A stretch of 51,484 bases of DNA from Ruminococcaceae bacterium UBA6364. GTDB taxonomy: Bacteria; Bacillota; Clostridia; Oscillospirales; Acutalibacteraceae. The position numbers and the translations under genes were made by a program. Below, in pieces: positions 41,533 through 50,844 of the stretch; the first letter of the stretch is position 1, and each line of letters opens with the position of its first letter. Where the stretch lies: positions 14,242-65,725 of the forward strand of contig DJRI01000098.1 of the NCBI GenBank assembly GCA_002440045.1. The letters run 5' to 3'. The notes under the pieces are model-generated. The model saw only the letters and a list, made by a program, of their open reading frames with translations. It searched no databases and was not told the DNA's origin.

Positions 41533-42657
41533 ATGAGCGAACTTAAAAGAACATATCCGAGCTGGCTTAACGGCGAAGTAAAAAGCGTGCAGAAAGAATA
41601 CACCGAGCCTACAAGGCTTTTAGCCGAGGACGGCAGGCTTCTTTCACCCGGCTGGGCGCGCCATAACGTTTTTGACTATGACAGAAGAAACTCAAAGCCC
41701 ACAATCCACAGAAAAGAGTGGGATTTTTATCAGATATGCAACGGCGAATATATGGTTCAGTTAAGCTTTGCAAATATCTCGATAGGCGGCTATGTTTCGG
41801 CCGTGCTTATAGACCTCAAGCACCCGAACAAAAATAAAAAGCACGCCGCAGGCACAATTGCGGATTCAACCGTGCTTTATCTCGGCGGCAGAGACAAATA
41901 TGTTTTGCCCCCCAAAGGCGACGTGCCCAACAACGTAAAAATGACGATAAACGGCATAGGCAGTGCAAGCTTTGAATTTGACACAAAAGAAACAAGCCGC
42001 ACACTTTGGTATAAATCAAAGGACGGCAAGTGCGAGTGCAAATTTGAAATGGATATTCCCGAAGGACTTGAAAATATTACAACCGTTTTGCCGTTCAAGG
42101 GTCACCCCACAAGCTATTTTATGACGACAAAGCAGAACTGTATGCCCTGCCGCGGCTTTTACAGAAACGGCGACATCAAGGTTGAGTTTTCAAAAGAAAA
42201 CACCTTCTGCTGTCTTGACTGGGGCAGAGTAAACACGCCCTATAAGCTTGTTTGGTATTGGGGCAACGGCTCCGGCTACGTTGACGGGCAGGACGGCAAA
42301 AAGCATCTTTTCGGCTTTGAAATTACATGGGGCATCGGCGACGAGAGCAACGCAACCGAAACGGCTGTTTTTTATGACGGCAAGGCTCACAAATTCGGCG
42401 CTGTTGACGTTGAGGTTTTCCCGAAGGACGACAAATATATGAACGATTGGCATTTCGTCTCGGAGGACGGCAGATTTGACTTTGTTATGAAGCCGTTTTA
42501 TGACCATCACTGCGACACGAACGCGCTTAATCTTTTAAGAATGCATTCGCACCAGGTTCACGGCCTTTGGAGCGGCACCGCAATTCTTGACGACGGCACA
42601 AAGGTCGAGGTCAAGGATATGTACGCTTTCTGCGAATACGTTGAAAATAAGTGGTAA
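41533..42657 (+). CDS. DUF2804 family protein
   Basis: 374 residues, cytosolic, all-beta-looking. Matches the DUF2804 family of uncharacterised bacterial proteins: an early WARHNVFDYDR, RKEWDFYQI, VLIDL, later CLDWGRVNTPYKLVWYWGNGSG and KPFYDHH-type blocks rich in Trp and His. The fold is thought to be related to tocopherol-cyclase-like/lipocalin-like barrels, but no activity is known. ATG 41533 has GGGAGG ten bases upstream; eighteen earlier codons are open but unsupported. It sits between the mannosidase and a glycosyltransferase, so a role in carbohydrate or lipid-linked glycan handling is possible. Confidence 0.75.
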   Translation: MSELKRTYPSWLNGEVKSVQKEYTEPTRLLAEDGRLLSPGWARHNVFDYDRRNSKPTIHRKEWDFYQICNGEYMVQLSFANISIGGYVSAVLIDLKHPNKNKKHAAGTIADSTVLYLGGRDKYVLPPKGDVPNNVKMTINGIGSASFEFDTKETSRTLWYKSKDGKCECKFEMDIPEGLENITTVLPFKGHPTSYFMTTKQNCMPCRGFYRNGDIKVEFSKENTFCCLDWGRVNTPYKLVWYWGNGSGYVDGQDGKKHLFGFEITWGIGDESNATETAVFYDGKAHKFGAVDVEVFPKDDKYMNDWHFVSEDGRFDFVMKPFYDHHCDTNALNLLRMHSHQVHGLWSGTAILDDGTKVEVKDMYAFCEYVENKW

Positions 42658-42682
42658 TTTTCCCTGAAGGGGGTGTTTTGCA

Positions 42683-43699
42683 TTGTTTTTGAGCATTATC
42701 ATTCCTGTGTACAATTGCGGCAAATTTCTTGAAGAATGCCTGAACTCGGTTTTCACACAGGATATTCCTCAGAGCGACTATGAAGTTATTTGTATAAACG
42801 ACGGTTCAAAAGACAATTCGCAAAGTATTTTGGAAAAATTCGCCGCAGTCCACAAAAATTTGCACCTGATTTCTCAGGAAAACAAAGGTGCGGCGGCAGC
42901 CAGAAACGAGGGGCTGAAAAAAGCCGTCGGCGATTATATATGGTTTGTGGACGCCGACGATTTGATTTGCGAAAATATTTTGTCCCTGTTAAAAAGCAAA
43001 ATCGAAGCCTGTAACTGCGACAGAATGTCCTTTGGCTTTTATTACTTTGACGGCAATTTGACCGAAGAACAGCGAAAAGGAATAAATATTTCCGAAAACG
43101 GCAACGGCGGCTACAGCGTTCACTGCTGTACGCATCTTTTGAGAAACAGAATTATAAAAGAAAACGGGCTGTCGTTTAAATATCCGGAGCTTATTTGCAG
43201 TGAAGATTCCGTTTTTCTTTATGAATTTAACCTTTGCAATCCAAAAATCGAAATATTAACGGGGCATGTCGTTTATTTTTACCGTTCAAACCCCGACTCC
43301 GCAACACACGCTGTTTCTCCCGAGCATCTTGCAAAAAAGGCTGCGGCTCATTTGTCGGCTTCAAAAATATTCAAAAGATATTACGATGACTCTGTAAAAA
43401 ACGGCACATGCGGCGAAACGATTTCAAACCTTTTGGCATCAAACCTTTCGGCCGCCGTTTACGAATCAATGTCATTGCCCGCAAAAAAGCGCAAAATTAT
43501 TTTTAAAGAGTTAAAAAAAGCAGGGCTTTTCCCGTTAAAAGTTCCGAAAAAATCCACTCTTGACAAATCGTATCTCACATCGAGAACCGATTTTTTGGGA
43601 AAAATTTTCGACTTTGCATATACCAGAATTTACACCTTATACGGATTTGCAATTATGAAAATTTTCAAAGGATTGATGGATTTTAAAAACGGTCTTTAA
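42683..43699 (+). CDS. Family 2 glycosyltransferase
   Basis: 338 residues. N-terminal GT-A domain: LSIIIPVYNCGKFLEECLNSV, INDGSKDNS, ENKGAAAARNEGL and the metal-binding FVDADD at about 90-96; C-terminal third is helical and basic, without clear membrane helices, suggesting a peripheral enzyme at the inner membrane face. Typical of enzymes adding sugars to exopolysaccharide or wall-polymer repeats. TTG start with AAGGGGG ten bases upstream. Donor and acceptor unknown. Confidence 0.88.
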   Translation: MFLSIIIPVYNCGKFLEECLNSVFTQDIPQSDYEVICINDGSKDNSQSILEKFAAVHKNLHLISQENKGAAAARNEGLKKAVGDYIWFVDADDLICENILSLLKSKIEACNCDRMSFGFYYFDGNLTEEQRKGINISENGNGGYSVHCCTHLLRNRIIKENGLSFKYPELICSEDSVFLYEFNLCNPKIEILTGHVVYFYRSNPDSATHAVSPEHLAKKAAAHLSASKIFKRYYDDSVKNGTCGETISNLLASNLSAAVYESMSLPAKKRKIIFKELKKAGLFPLKVPKKSTLDKSYLTSRTDFLGKIFDFAYTRIYTLYGFAIMKIFKGLMDFKNGL

Positions 43700-43751
43700 G
43701 GGGACTTACAAAACCGCGGGCTTTCGTCCGCACCGAACAATAAACAACATA

Positions 43752-43783
43752 AAGCCGCGGCAGAAATAATCCTGCCGCGGCTT
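43752..43783. terminator. Hairpin between the GT2 gene and the second dockerin gene
   Basis: Perfect 12-bp arms AAGCCGCGGCAG (43752-43763) and CTGCCGCGGCTT (43772-43783). T-runs on either side are weak, but its place between convergent genes favours a terminator. Confidence 0.6.
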
Positions 43784-43837
43784 CGCCGTATCTTTATTAC
43801 GAAAACATCAATATTTGTGCTTGCCGGTACTTAGCAT

Positions 43838-46800
43838 TTATGACTGCAAAGCGAGATTTACTATTGCGCTGTAGTCCGAAACGGTAATGTCGCTGTCGCC
43901 GTTCATATCGGCAAGGCTTATTTTGAGCGTTTCAAGCGCCCTGTTTTCGCTTATAATCAAATCTCCTTCAAGCGCGTCAAGAACATCAACAACGCCGTCG
44001 CGGTTAACGTCGCCCATAAGCCACGTTTCGACATCTTTTTCTAAGCCGCCCGACGGCACACAAATCGGATATTCGCGTACAAGGTGTGCATTTTTAATAA
44101 CCGAAAGCGTATAATTGCCCGCTATGGCGTTATTTATTGAATACGCCGCAGTGTTCCCGCGAACAACCGATTCAAAATGCACCTCGCCGCCGTCTCTTGT
44201 TATTCTGACAGTTACGTCGTCAAGGGTGCTGCCGTGCGTTTTTACGGTTCCGAAAACGGTTATATCGCCCGAAACGGGCTTTACACCCTCAACCGTTACA
44301 ACCTTGTTTTCGGCTATGCTTCCTATTACATAATTATCGTTGCCGCCCTCAATCGGCGTTCCGTTGACGAGGACTTTAAAATCCTCGCCTTTTACAAATC
44401 CGGGCATAAGCTCAAATTTAAAATAGAAATGTCTGCCTTCCGCTATGGGCGAGGTTGAATACTGCCCCAAGTTGGGGTAATGCACGGGTGTAAGCGTGTA
44501 GCCGTCGCCATCGGTCAATTTGACCGTATAAGCCGGCGCAAAAACGACCGTTATAAAAGCCGTGTCGTCAGGCATAACAAACGAATACTCAAAATCGCCA
44601 AGCTTTGTAAATTCTATTTTGTCGCCCGACATACCCTGACGCGTCCTTACTTCAGCCGAATAAACCGTACAGCCTTCTTTTGGGAAAAGCGTAAAACGGA
44701 CTGTGTTGCCCATATACGCTTTTCTAGTGTCAACATAAGCCGTTCCGTATTCGCCGCCAGTAACAATCGGCGTTACATCGCGAAGCACGTGCTCCCACGC
44801 AGGATAAAGAACAAGGTCGCCCGTGAGCGCACCGTGGGTTATATTCCAAAACGGCGTGTCGCTGCAATCGTTTTTAAGGCACCAACCGATGTGCTTATAC
44901 CCCGCGCGCCTTAACGCGCCGACGCCCAAGTAGTTCGCAGGGTTAAGGTCGTAGCTTTCTTCGACGTTATATTCCGTCGGAAGATATTGAATATTTCCGG
45001 GGTTTTCTGCGCCTGTGGTATCGTATGTTATTGTATACGTTTTCGCCGTGCACGAGGCGTCTAACGAGACATAGTTTCTCGGCACGGGCATTTTGAACGT
45101 ATAAGTCAAATCACCCGTTTTTGCAGGCGTTACTTTCTGTATTCCCGTTGCCGTGCTGCCATTCGGCGGCGCATATGTAATTTTTAGTGCGGATTCATCA
45201 AATTCATAACCGGGGTTCGGCACAATTTTAACCGTTACCGTTTCTCCCTCTTCTGCAAAAGCAGGCGAAATAACGGCATAGCAATTATTTGTAAACTGCC
45301 TTATTTCATAAAGCGACGAGCCCGACGGAATCCATTTTGCATAAAACGAGGCTTTTGAAAGAGCCAATCTGCCCGTTTCGGTATACGGCCCGTCTGTGAG
45401 GGCTTTGTCGCGATACCATCCGGCAAAAACATAGCCCGCGCGGTAAACGTTTGAAGCCGTCGGAAGCTTTACGGAATTTCTCACGGTATATTTTTGCGGC
45501 GCTGTGTAGCCCTGTTTGAAATGGCCGCCGTTCAAAGTGTAGCCGATGCTTATTTTCTGTTCTTCAAAAATTGCCGTAATGTTTTCGGCACCGGAGCCTT
45601 GCGAAGAAAGCGTGAACGTTGCCGTTTTTGATGTTACGTCCGAAAGCACGGTGCTTTCGTTTTCAACCTGCCACTCTTTAAACGTATAACCGCTGTTTGG
45701 AAACGCTTTAAGAGTAACCGTTGAGCCTTCAAAAGCCCACGCCGAGGTGTCAGTGCCGTTTACCCGGGTAACGCCCGCATAGGAGTGATTTACAAGCGCA
45801 TTGACCTCGCGCTTATAGACGGTTACGGGTGACGTTGTGCTTTCCGAGGCTGTGAAAACATAGCCGTCGCCGCTTCTCGTATATGAGCCTATTCCGTCAA
45901 ATCTTCCGAATTCTTTGCCCTCTGCCGTTTTATCGACGGGGCGTATATTAACGCTTTCGCCCGCTACATATTCGGCGGATACCGACATACCTTCAAGATA
46001 GGCGCTGCCGTCGGTTTTAATGTCGATTCTTTTGCCCAATTTCAGCACCGCGTGTGAAGTGCCCGAATTTATGTCAGGCATAACGCGGTAAATGCTGTTT
46101 AATAAGTCTCTGCCCAGCGTTTTGAAAAGCAGCGGCGTTGCGGAAAGCTTTGTATAAATATCAATTCCGCCCGTATTGGAAAGGCTTATATATTCGGTGC
46201 CTTTGCCGTAATACGACGATATTCCGCTGACGTATTCACCGTTGCCGCTGTTTCTTAAATCGATAAACACCTTTCCGCTTGTATTAAAAAGCACGCTGTC
46301 GCTTAAGATGCCGTAAAACGCAATGGGAACATCTTCAACACAATTTGAAAGCGTTATATTTAAAGAAGAGCTGTCGTACATCTGAAAAACGTCGCTTTCA
46401 ACGCCTGCAATCAATGCATTTTTGATGCCTCCTGTTCTAAAGTTTTTAATGTCGATATTCACCGCAACATTGTCATAAATCTTTACGCTTTTCGCGTTTA
46501 TTCCCGAAAGGCAGAAGGAATGGGTTTGATAACGCGCTGTGTCTATATTCAAAGCCGCACGCTCATTGCCGGCTTTAATCTCTATTCCGACTTCCGAAGC
46601 GGAATAAAGATAAGAACCGTAGCTAAGCGAGGCTTTGTCCGGAAAATTCGGATGATAGCGGCCGCTGAAAGAAAGATTGCATTGACCGTAAATATATACG
46701 GTAAACGGTATATCGTCATAAACCTGAGCCTGATAAATAGGGCCTCCGTCATATCGACTTAAGCGAAGCGTGTTTGTTTCGGGGTCATAAATTGCGTTTG

Positions 46801-47032
46801 GCTTTGCAAGATAGCTTGACGCCGTTCTGTCGCCGTTTGCGTAATACGGCTTGTCCTTTGTCAGCACAACATACCCGCTGTCTTCCGACTCTGTCGTTCC
46901 GCTGTCGTCTTTAAAATAAAGATAAACCTTGCGGTCTATGTTTAAAGCAGCCGACGCGCTGAGCGGAAAAGCCGTGAATAAAAGCACGGCTGTTAAAAGC
47001 AGGCTCAAAGCCCTGGCGCACCTGTGTTTCAT
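43838..47032 (-). CDS. Secreted InlB-repeat protein with C-terminal dockerin
   Basis: 1064 residues, exported by an N-terminal signal peptide (1-28, ends SASA). Residues about 30-385 are Asn/Ser/Gly-rich with repeated short beta-strand units, suggestive of a beta-helix adhesin-like region. Two divergent InlB units (around 395-490) and two Listeria-Bacteroides-type (Flg_new) repeats follow, ending FAGWYRDKAL...FYAKW and HIGWCLKND...LVLYPAWEH. About 925-1000 looks like a carboxypeptidase regulatory-like domain (GTVKTHGSTLDDVTVRI). Residues 1005-1064 are a dockerin with calcium loops beginning GDVNRDGVVD and DMNGDSDITV. AAGGAGG before ATG 47032. No catalytic domain. Like the first dockerin protein, it implies a cohesin partner outside this window. 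Confidence 0.87.
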   Translation of the reverse strand: MKHRCARALSLLLTAVLLFTAFPLSASAALNIDRKVYLYFKDDSGTTESEDSGYVVLTKDKPYYANGDRTASSYLAKPNAIYDPETNTLRLSRYDGGPIYQAQVYDDIPFTVYIYGQCNLSFSGRYHPNFPDKASLSYGSYLYSASEVGIEIKAGNERAALNIDTARYQTHSFCLSGINAKSVKIYDNVAVNIDIKNFRTGGIKNALIAGVESDVFQMYDSSSLNITLSNCVEDVPIAFYGILSDSVLFNTSGKVFIDLRNSGNGEYVSGISSYYGKGTEYISLSNTGGIDIYTKLSATPLLFKTLGRDLLNSIYRVMPDINSGTSHAVLKLGKRIDIKTDGSAYLEGMSVSAEYVAGESVNIRPVDKTAEGKEFGRFDGIGSYTRSGDGYVFTASESTTSPVTVYKREVNALVNHSYAGVTRVNGTDTSAWAFEGSTVTLKAFPNSGYTFKEWQVENESTVLSDVTSKTATFTLSSQGSGAENITAIFEEQKISIGYTLNGGHFKQGYTAPQKYTVRNSVKLPTASNVYRAGYVFAGWYRDKALTDGPYTETGRLALSKASFYAKWIPSGSSLYEIRQFTNNCYAVISPAFAEEGETVTVKIVPNPGYEFDESALKITYAPPNGSTATGIQKVTPAKTGDLTYTFKMPVPRNYVSLDASCTAKTYTITYDTTGAENPGNIQYLPTEYNVEESYDLNPANYLGVGALRRAGYKHIGWCLKNDCSDTPFWNITHGALTGDLVLYPAWEHVLRDVTPIVTGGEYGTAYVDTRKAYMGNTVRFTLFPKEGCTVYSAEVRTRQGMSGDKIEFTKLGDFEYSFVMPDDTAFITVVFAPAYTVKLTDGDGYTLTPVHYPNLGQYSTSPIAEGRHFYFKFELMPGFVKGEDFKVLVNGTPIEGGNDNYVIGSIAENKVVTVEGVKPVSGDITVFGTVKTHGSTLDDVTVRITRDGGEVHFESVVRGNTAAYSINNAIAGNYTLSVIKNAHLVREYPICVPSGGLEKDVETWLMGDVNRDGVVDVLDALEGDLIISENRALETLKISLADMNGDSDITVSDYSAIVNLALQS

Positions 47033-47108
47033 AATAAAAAATCCTCCTTGGGTCTTTGTAGGCATAAACTCCCAACATTATTATACAGACCTAAGCGAGG
47101 ATTTTCCT

Positions 47109-47122
47109 TATACTAAAGTATA
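47109..47122. promoter_or_regulatory. Palindrome upstream of the second dockerin gene
   Basis: TATACT-AA-AGTATA, perfect 6-bp arms, about 80 bp before the start codon; on the minus strand a TATAAT box lies downstream (near 47080). Candidate operator or extended -10, low certainty. Confidence 0.35.
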
Positions 47123-47151
47123 GTTTTAAAAAACGCCGATAGATAAAATCT

Positions 47152-47168
47152 TTAGGCATAAGAGGGTC
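47152..47168. repeat. Copy 3 of the TAGGCATAAGAGGG element
   Basis: TTAGGCATAAGAGGGTC, identical over 17 bases to copy 1, then diverging. The 10-base TAGGCATAAA-like piece recurs at 47059-47068 (TAGGCATAAACTCC). Lies between dagK-like and dockerin genes. Confidence 0.6.
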
Positions 47169-47237
47169 AAAAGCGTCACAACAGCACTTTCGGGAATAAA
47201 ACGCTTATAAGATTAATCCGATTGAGCAACTCAAAGC

Positions 47238-47267
47238 TAATAATAAACGGACGCCGAAGCGCCCGTT
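47238..47267 (-). terminator. Terminator of the lipid kinase operon
   Basis: On the minus strand AACGGGCGC-TTCG-GCGTCCGTT (47267-47246) forms a 9-bp stem (one G-U) with a stable UUCG tetraloop, then TTATTATTAG. Confidence 0.75.
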
Positions 47268-47307
47268 TTCTTAAGCGCCCGTTTTAAAACAGGCGCTTTT
47301 CGGTATT

Positions 47308-48243
47308 TTAAAGTGTTCCGTTTTTCATTTTCTCAAGAAAATCCGAGCACGCGGGAACAACAAATTTTATTCCCTTTTCGACTATTTCAAACGTGCTTTC
47401 GGTAACGTATTTGCACTCGCCGTCAACGTTTACGGCGGCGGGCTTTGCGCTTTTGATGTTGACCTTTTTGCCGCGTTTGAACACAGTGCGCTCCCAGCCG
47501 AGGTGCTCGCCGCGCTTATATTTGTTGATAAGTCCGAGAAGCTTTATTCTCGGGCAGTCTTTTTTAACAATGACAAAATCAAGAAGTCCGTCATATGTAA
47601 GTGCCTTTGGCGCCGCCATATATCCGCCGCCGTACCAGCGCGAGTTGCCCGCAAAGCAGAACAGAACGTCGCTTGTAAAAGGCTCGTCATCATCAATTTT
47701 TATTGTAAATGTGCTTTTCATTTTGCCGATGAAGCAGTAAAGAAGCGATGCCGTATACGCCGCTTCGCCCGATAAAAACGGAAGCTTTTTAAAGCTTGCC
47801 TGTTTTGCGCAGACCTCGGCATCAATTCCCATTGAGCACTGGTTTATGGCGTATTCGTCGCCGCATTTGATAAGGTCAAATTCCATGGGCGTACCGTTTA
47901 TATGGTCCGCAACGTTAAGAAGATTTTCTTTTTTGCCGAAAATTCTTATAAAATCGTTGCCGCTGCCCAAAGGAATAGCCGCAACCTCGGCGTTTTTGTG
48001 CTCGGCGCAGGCGTTAACGACCTCATAAAGCGTGCCGTCGCCGCCGCAGGCATAAACGCGTATGGGTTCGCCCGTTTCAACAAGCTTTTTCGTATAGCTC
48101 ATACCGTCGCCCTGCGACGTAGTGATATGTATATCATAATCCTCAACATTAAGGGCTTTAAGGTTGCTTTCGAGTGTTTTCATAAATTGCTCTGCCGCCG
48201 AGCCTTTTCCCGCTTTGGGGTTAACTATAAACAGGTGCTTCAT
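47308..48243 (-). CDS. Diacylglycerol-kinase family lipid kinase
   Basis: 311 residues. IVNPKAGKG at the start, the nucleotide-binding GGDGTLYEVVNA and PLGSGNDF, then YGGGYMAAP, are diagnostic for the DagK/YegS family that phosphorylates diacylglycerol or related lipids at the membrane. Diacylglycerol recycling to phosphatidic acid (needed when lipoteichoic acid is made from phosphatidylglycerol) is the likeliest role; plsC in this window makes the same product by another route. Only 14 bp after the methyltransferase gene, with GAGAGGCG upstream. Last gene of its operon. Confidence 0.9.
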   Translation of the reverse strand: MKHLFIVNPKAGKGSAAEQFMKTLESNLKALNVEDYDIHITTSQGDGMSYTKKLVETGEPIRVYACGGDGTLYEVVNACAEHKNAEVAAIPLGSGNDFIRIFGKKENLLNVADHINGTPMEFDLIKCGDEYAINQCSMGIDAEVCAKQASFKKLPFLSGEAAYTASLLYCFIGKMKSTFTIKIDDDEPFTSDVLFCFAGNSRWYGGGYMAAPKALTYDGLLDFVIVKKDCPRIKLLGLINKYKRGEHLGWERTVFKRGKKVNIKSAKPAAVNVDGECKYVTESTFEIVEKGIKFVVPACSDFLEKMKNGTL

Positions 48244-48257
48244 AATGGTCGCCTCTC

Positions 48258-49373
48258 TTATTTAAAATACATATATAACTGGCATTTAATCATTCCGTTA
48301 TAGAGCTTTCTGCGCTTATCGGCTTTTCTGCCGAAGCAGGTTTCAAACTCTTCGTCGGGGGTAATTACATAATAGCTCCAACCGTGCTGTTTGTCAAATA
48401 CCTTCCCCATAGTGCGATAAAGCTCCTCTGCCGCTTTAAGGTCAAGAAGCCTTTCGCCGTAGGGCGGGTTGCAAATGACCGTTCCGCGTTCGCTTTGCTT
48501 TTTAAAATCCTTTATATCGCGCTTTTCAAAAAAGAGCTTTTCGCCTATTTTAAGCCGCGCGGCGTTTTCTTTTGCAAGCGCCACCGCTTCGGGGTCAATA
48601 TCCGAGCCGAAGCCGCGAAAATCCGTATCGACCTTTTCAAGACTTCTTGCGCGCTCGCGTTCTTCGCTCCAGATGTTCTGCGGAAGCACGTCAAAGCGTT
48701 CTGCGGCAAAGTGTCTGTTAAGACCGGGCGCTATGTTGTGGGCATAAAGCGCGCCTTCTATAAGAATTGTGCCGCTGCCGCACATCGGGTCATAAAGCGT
48801 GTGATAGTGCTTAAGCTTTGAAAGCGCCGCAATAGCCGCCGCAAGCGTCTCTTTAATCGGCGCGCCGTTTTGCTTGAGCCTGTAGCCGCGCTTGTGAAGC
48901 CCCGCGCCCGAGGTATCTATAAGAAGCAGCGCTTCGTTGTTCATAATTGAAAACTGAATTTGATGCACAGGCCCCGTTTCGTCAAACCACGAGATTCCGT
49001 ATTTTGATTTAAGGCATTCGACAACCGCCTTTTTAATTATCGACTGGCAGTCGCTCACGCTGAAAAGGTCCGATTTTAAAGAGTAGCCTTTAACGGGAAA
49101 AGCGTCATAAGCGCCAATCCATTCCTCCCACGAAAGCGCCTTTGTTTTTTCAAAAAGCTCGTCAAAGGTGTGCGCATAAAATCTGCCCACGAGAATTTGC
49201 ACGCGCTCGGCAAAATGAGAGCATATATTTACTCTGGCAAGAAGATTTTCGTCGCCCGAGAAAAACACTCTGCCGTTATCCGCCGCAACATTTTCGGCTT
49301 CAAGCGAGCGAAGCTCGTCGGCAATAAGCCCCTCGACGCCCAAAAGGCAGGGAATTACAAAATTGATTTTCAT
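48258..49373 (-). CDS. THUMP-domain rRNA guanine-N2-methyltransferase (RlmL N-terminal/YpsC type)
   Basis: 371 residues: ferredoxin-like and THUMP domain (about 1-155), then a class I SAM methyltransferase with DPMCGSGTILIEGA (SAM-binding loop), SDIDPEAVALAKENA and the catalytic NPPYGERL. Matches YpsC-type enzymes and the N-terminal half of RlmL, which methylate G2445 of 23S rRNA; the exact guanine is inferred. Its ATG overlaps the kinase stop (ATGA, 4 bp), so it is coupled to the two-component genes. Confidence 0.9.
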   Translation of the reverse strand: MKINFVIPCLLGVEGLIADELRSLEAENVAADNGRVFFSGDENLLARVNICSHFAERVQILVGRFYAHTFDELFEKTKALSWEEWIGAYDAFPVKGYSLKSDLFSVSDCQSIIKKAVVECLKSKYGISWFDETGPVHQIQFSIMNNEALLLIDTSGAGLHKRGYRLKQNGAPIKETLAAAIAALSKLKHYHTLYDPMCGSGTILIEGALYAHNIAPGLNRHFAAERFDVLPQNIWSEERERARSLEKVDTDFRGFGSDIDPEAVALAKENAARLKIGEKLFFEKRDIKDFKKQSERGTVICNPPYGERLLDLKAAEELYRTMGKVFDKQHGWSYYVITPDEEFETCFGRKADKRRKLYNGMIKCQLYMYFK

Positions 49374-50827
49374 ATATTATCCTTTCCCGAAAGGCGGTCG
49401 GCGCCGCCGTATTTTTCTATTTCAAAGAAGAAGGTAACGCCGTCCTCTTCGTTTTTAAAGCCGCACTGCGTTCCGTGAAGCTCCGTTATGGATTTTACGA
49501 TTGCAAGCCCCAGACCGAAACGGCCCTCTTTTCTTGAGTGAGCCTTGTCCGCCCTGTAAAAGCTTTTAAAAATATTGTCTTTATCGCGGTCGTCAACAAA
49601 GCTTCCGCTGTTATAAACCGAAACGACGGCTTTTTCCTTTGACGTGTCTGCAGAAACCTTTAAAAGCTTTTCGCCGCTTGCGTGACTGCACGCGTTTGAA
49701 ACAAGATTTGAAAGCACCGTTTCGAGCTGCTTTTCGTCGCCGAAAACAAGGCAGTCGCAAGAAAGCACACACACGGCGTTAATGCCCTTTTCTTTAAATA
49801 TCGGCTCGTTTCGCTTCATAAACGACGAAATAAAGCCGTTTAAAGAAAAGCACACCTTTTGCGGCTTGTTAACGCCCGAAGAATAAAGCGAGGCTTCAAG
49901 CATATTTAAAACAAGCGAGTTCATTTTGTCGGCTTCGTTTATTATTATATCGCAATACTCGAGCGCCTCGGGGTTTTCGCTGAGCGTGCCCGAGAGCGCC
50001 TCGGCATAGCCCCTTATAATCGCTATGGGGGTTTTAAGCTCGTGCGAAGCGGACGAAGTGAACTCCTTTTGCATTTTGTCAATCGCCTGCTCGCGCAAAA
50101 TATCTTCTTTAAGGCTTTCGTTTGTGGTTTTAAGCTCTGTAAGCGCCGTGTCAAGCGACGCCGAAAGCTTGTTTATATTTTGAGAGAGCGCGCCGATTTC
50201 GTCATTTCTTTTTATATCGAGCTTTTCGGAAAAATCAAGCCCGCTCATTTTTTCGGTAACTTCGCTCATTTTAATAAGCGGCTTTGTAAAGCGCTTTGCA
50301 TAAAGCGAAATGAACACAAGCGAAAACAGCAGCGCCGCTATACTTACGGTTGTGGTAACGCGCGTTGCAAGCGCGGCGTTTTCCTGAATGGGGTCTTTTT
50401 GCGAGGTTATTTCAATGTGCTTTCCGTCGTCAAAATCCTTGCCGTAAAGTATATACTGAGTCTGACTGCCCTCTTCCGAGAGTATGCTGAAATAGCTGCC
50501 GTCGCTGTTTTCGGTACGCTTTATGACCCAAAGCCTTTTGCCCGAAATAAACGGGCTTCGGCTTTCGTAAAGATAGTTGTCGTCTTTGTCGTAAAGATAA
50601 ATGCTGACTCCCAAAGAAGCTTCGTAATCCGAAAGCTCCGCCTGATAACTGCCGTCCGAGATGCTTTCGGTTTTTTGCGAAATTGACCTGAGCTCGCGCT
50701 CGGCGTTCCAAAGATAGACGCTTTCAAGTATTCTTGAATTTAAAAAGGTAAGTATTAAAATGCAAGCCGTGATTATTGCGCCGATTTCAAGAAAAACGCG
50801 CGCCCTTATGCCGAGCTTTTTTTTCAT
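49370..50827 (-). CDS. Sensor histidine kinase
   Basis: 485 residues, inner membrane. Helix 1 at about 10-32, extracytoplasmic sensor region to about 155, helix 2 at about 158-178, HAMP domain (about 180-232), HisKA with the phospho-acceptor His near residue 261 in SASHELKTPIAIIRGY, and HATPase_c with NLVSNAC, and RFGLGLAIVKS. The sensor domain contains YDKDDNYLYESRSPF-type PAS/Cache-like strands with no known ligand. Paired with the response regulator 17 bp upstream. Confidence 0.94.
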   Translation of the reverse strand: MKKKLGIRARVFLEIGAIITACILILTFLNSRILESVYLWNAERELRSISQKTESISDGSYQAELSDYEASLGVSIYLYDKDDNYLYESRSPFISGKRLWVIKRTENSDGSYFSILSEEGSQTQYILYGKDFDDGKHIEITSQKDPIQENAALATRVTTTVSIAALLFSLVFISLYAKRFTKPLIKMSEVTEKMSGLDFSEKLDIKRNDEIGALSQNINKLSASLDTALTELKTTNESLKEDILREQAIDKMQKEFTSSASHELKTPIAIIRGYAEALSGTLSENPEALEYCDIIINEADKMNSLVLNMLEASLYSSGVNKPQKVCFSLNGFISSFMKRNEPIFKEKGINAVCVLSCDCLVFGDEKQLETVLSNLVSNACSHASGEKLLKVSADTSKEKAVVSVYNSGSFVDDRDKDNIFKSFYRADKAHSRKEGRFGLGLAIVKSITELHGTQCGFKNEEDGVTFFFEIEKYGGADRLSGKDNI

Positions 50828-50844
50828 TTCTTTTCTCCCGAGGG

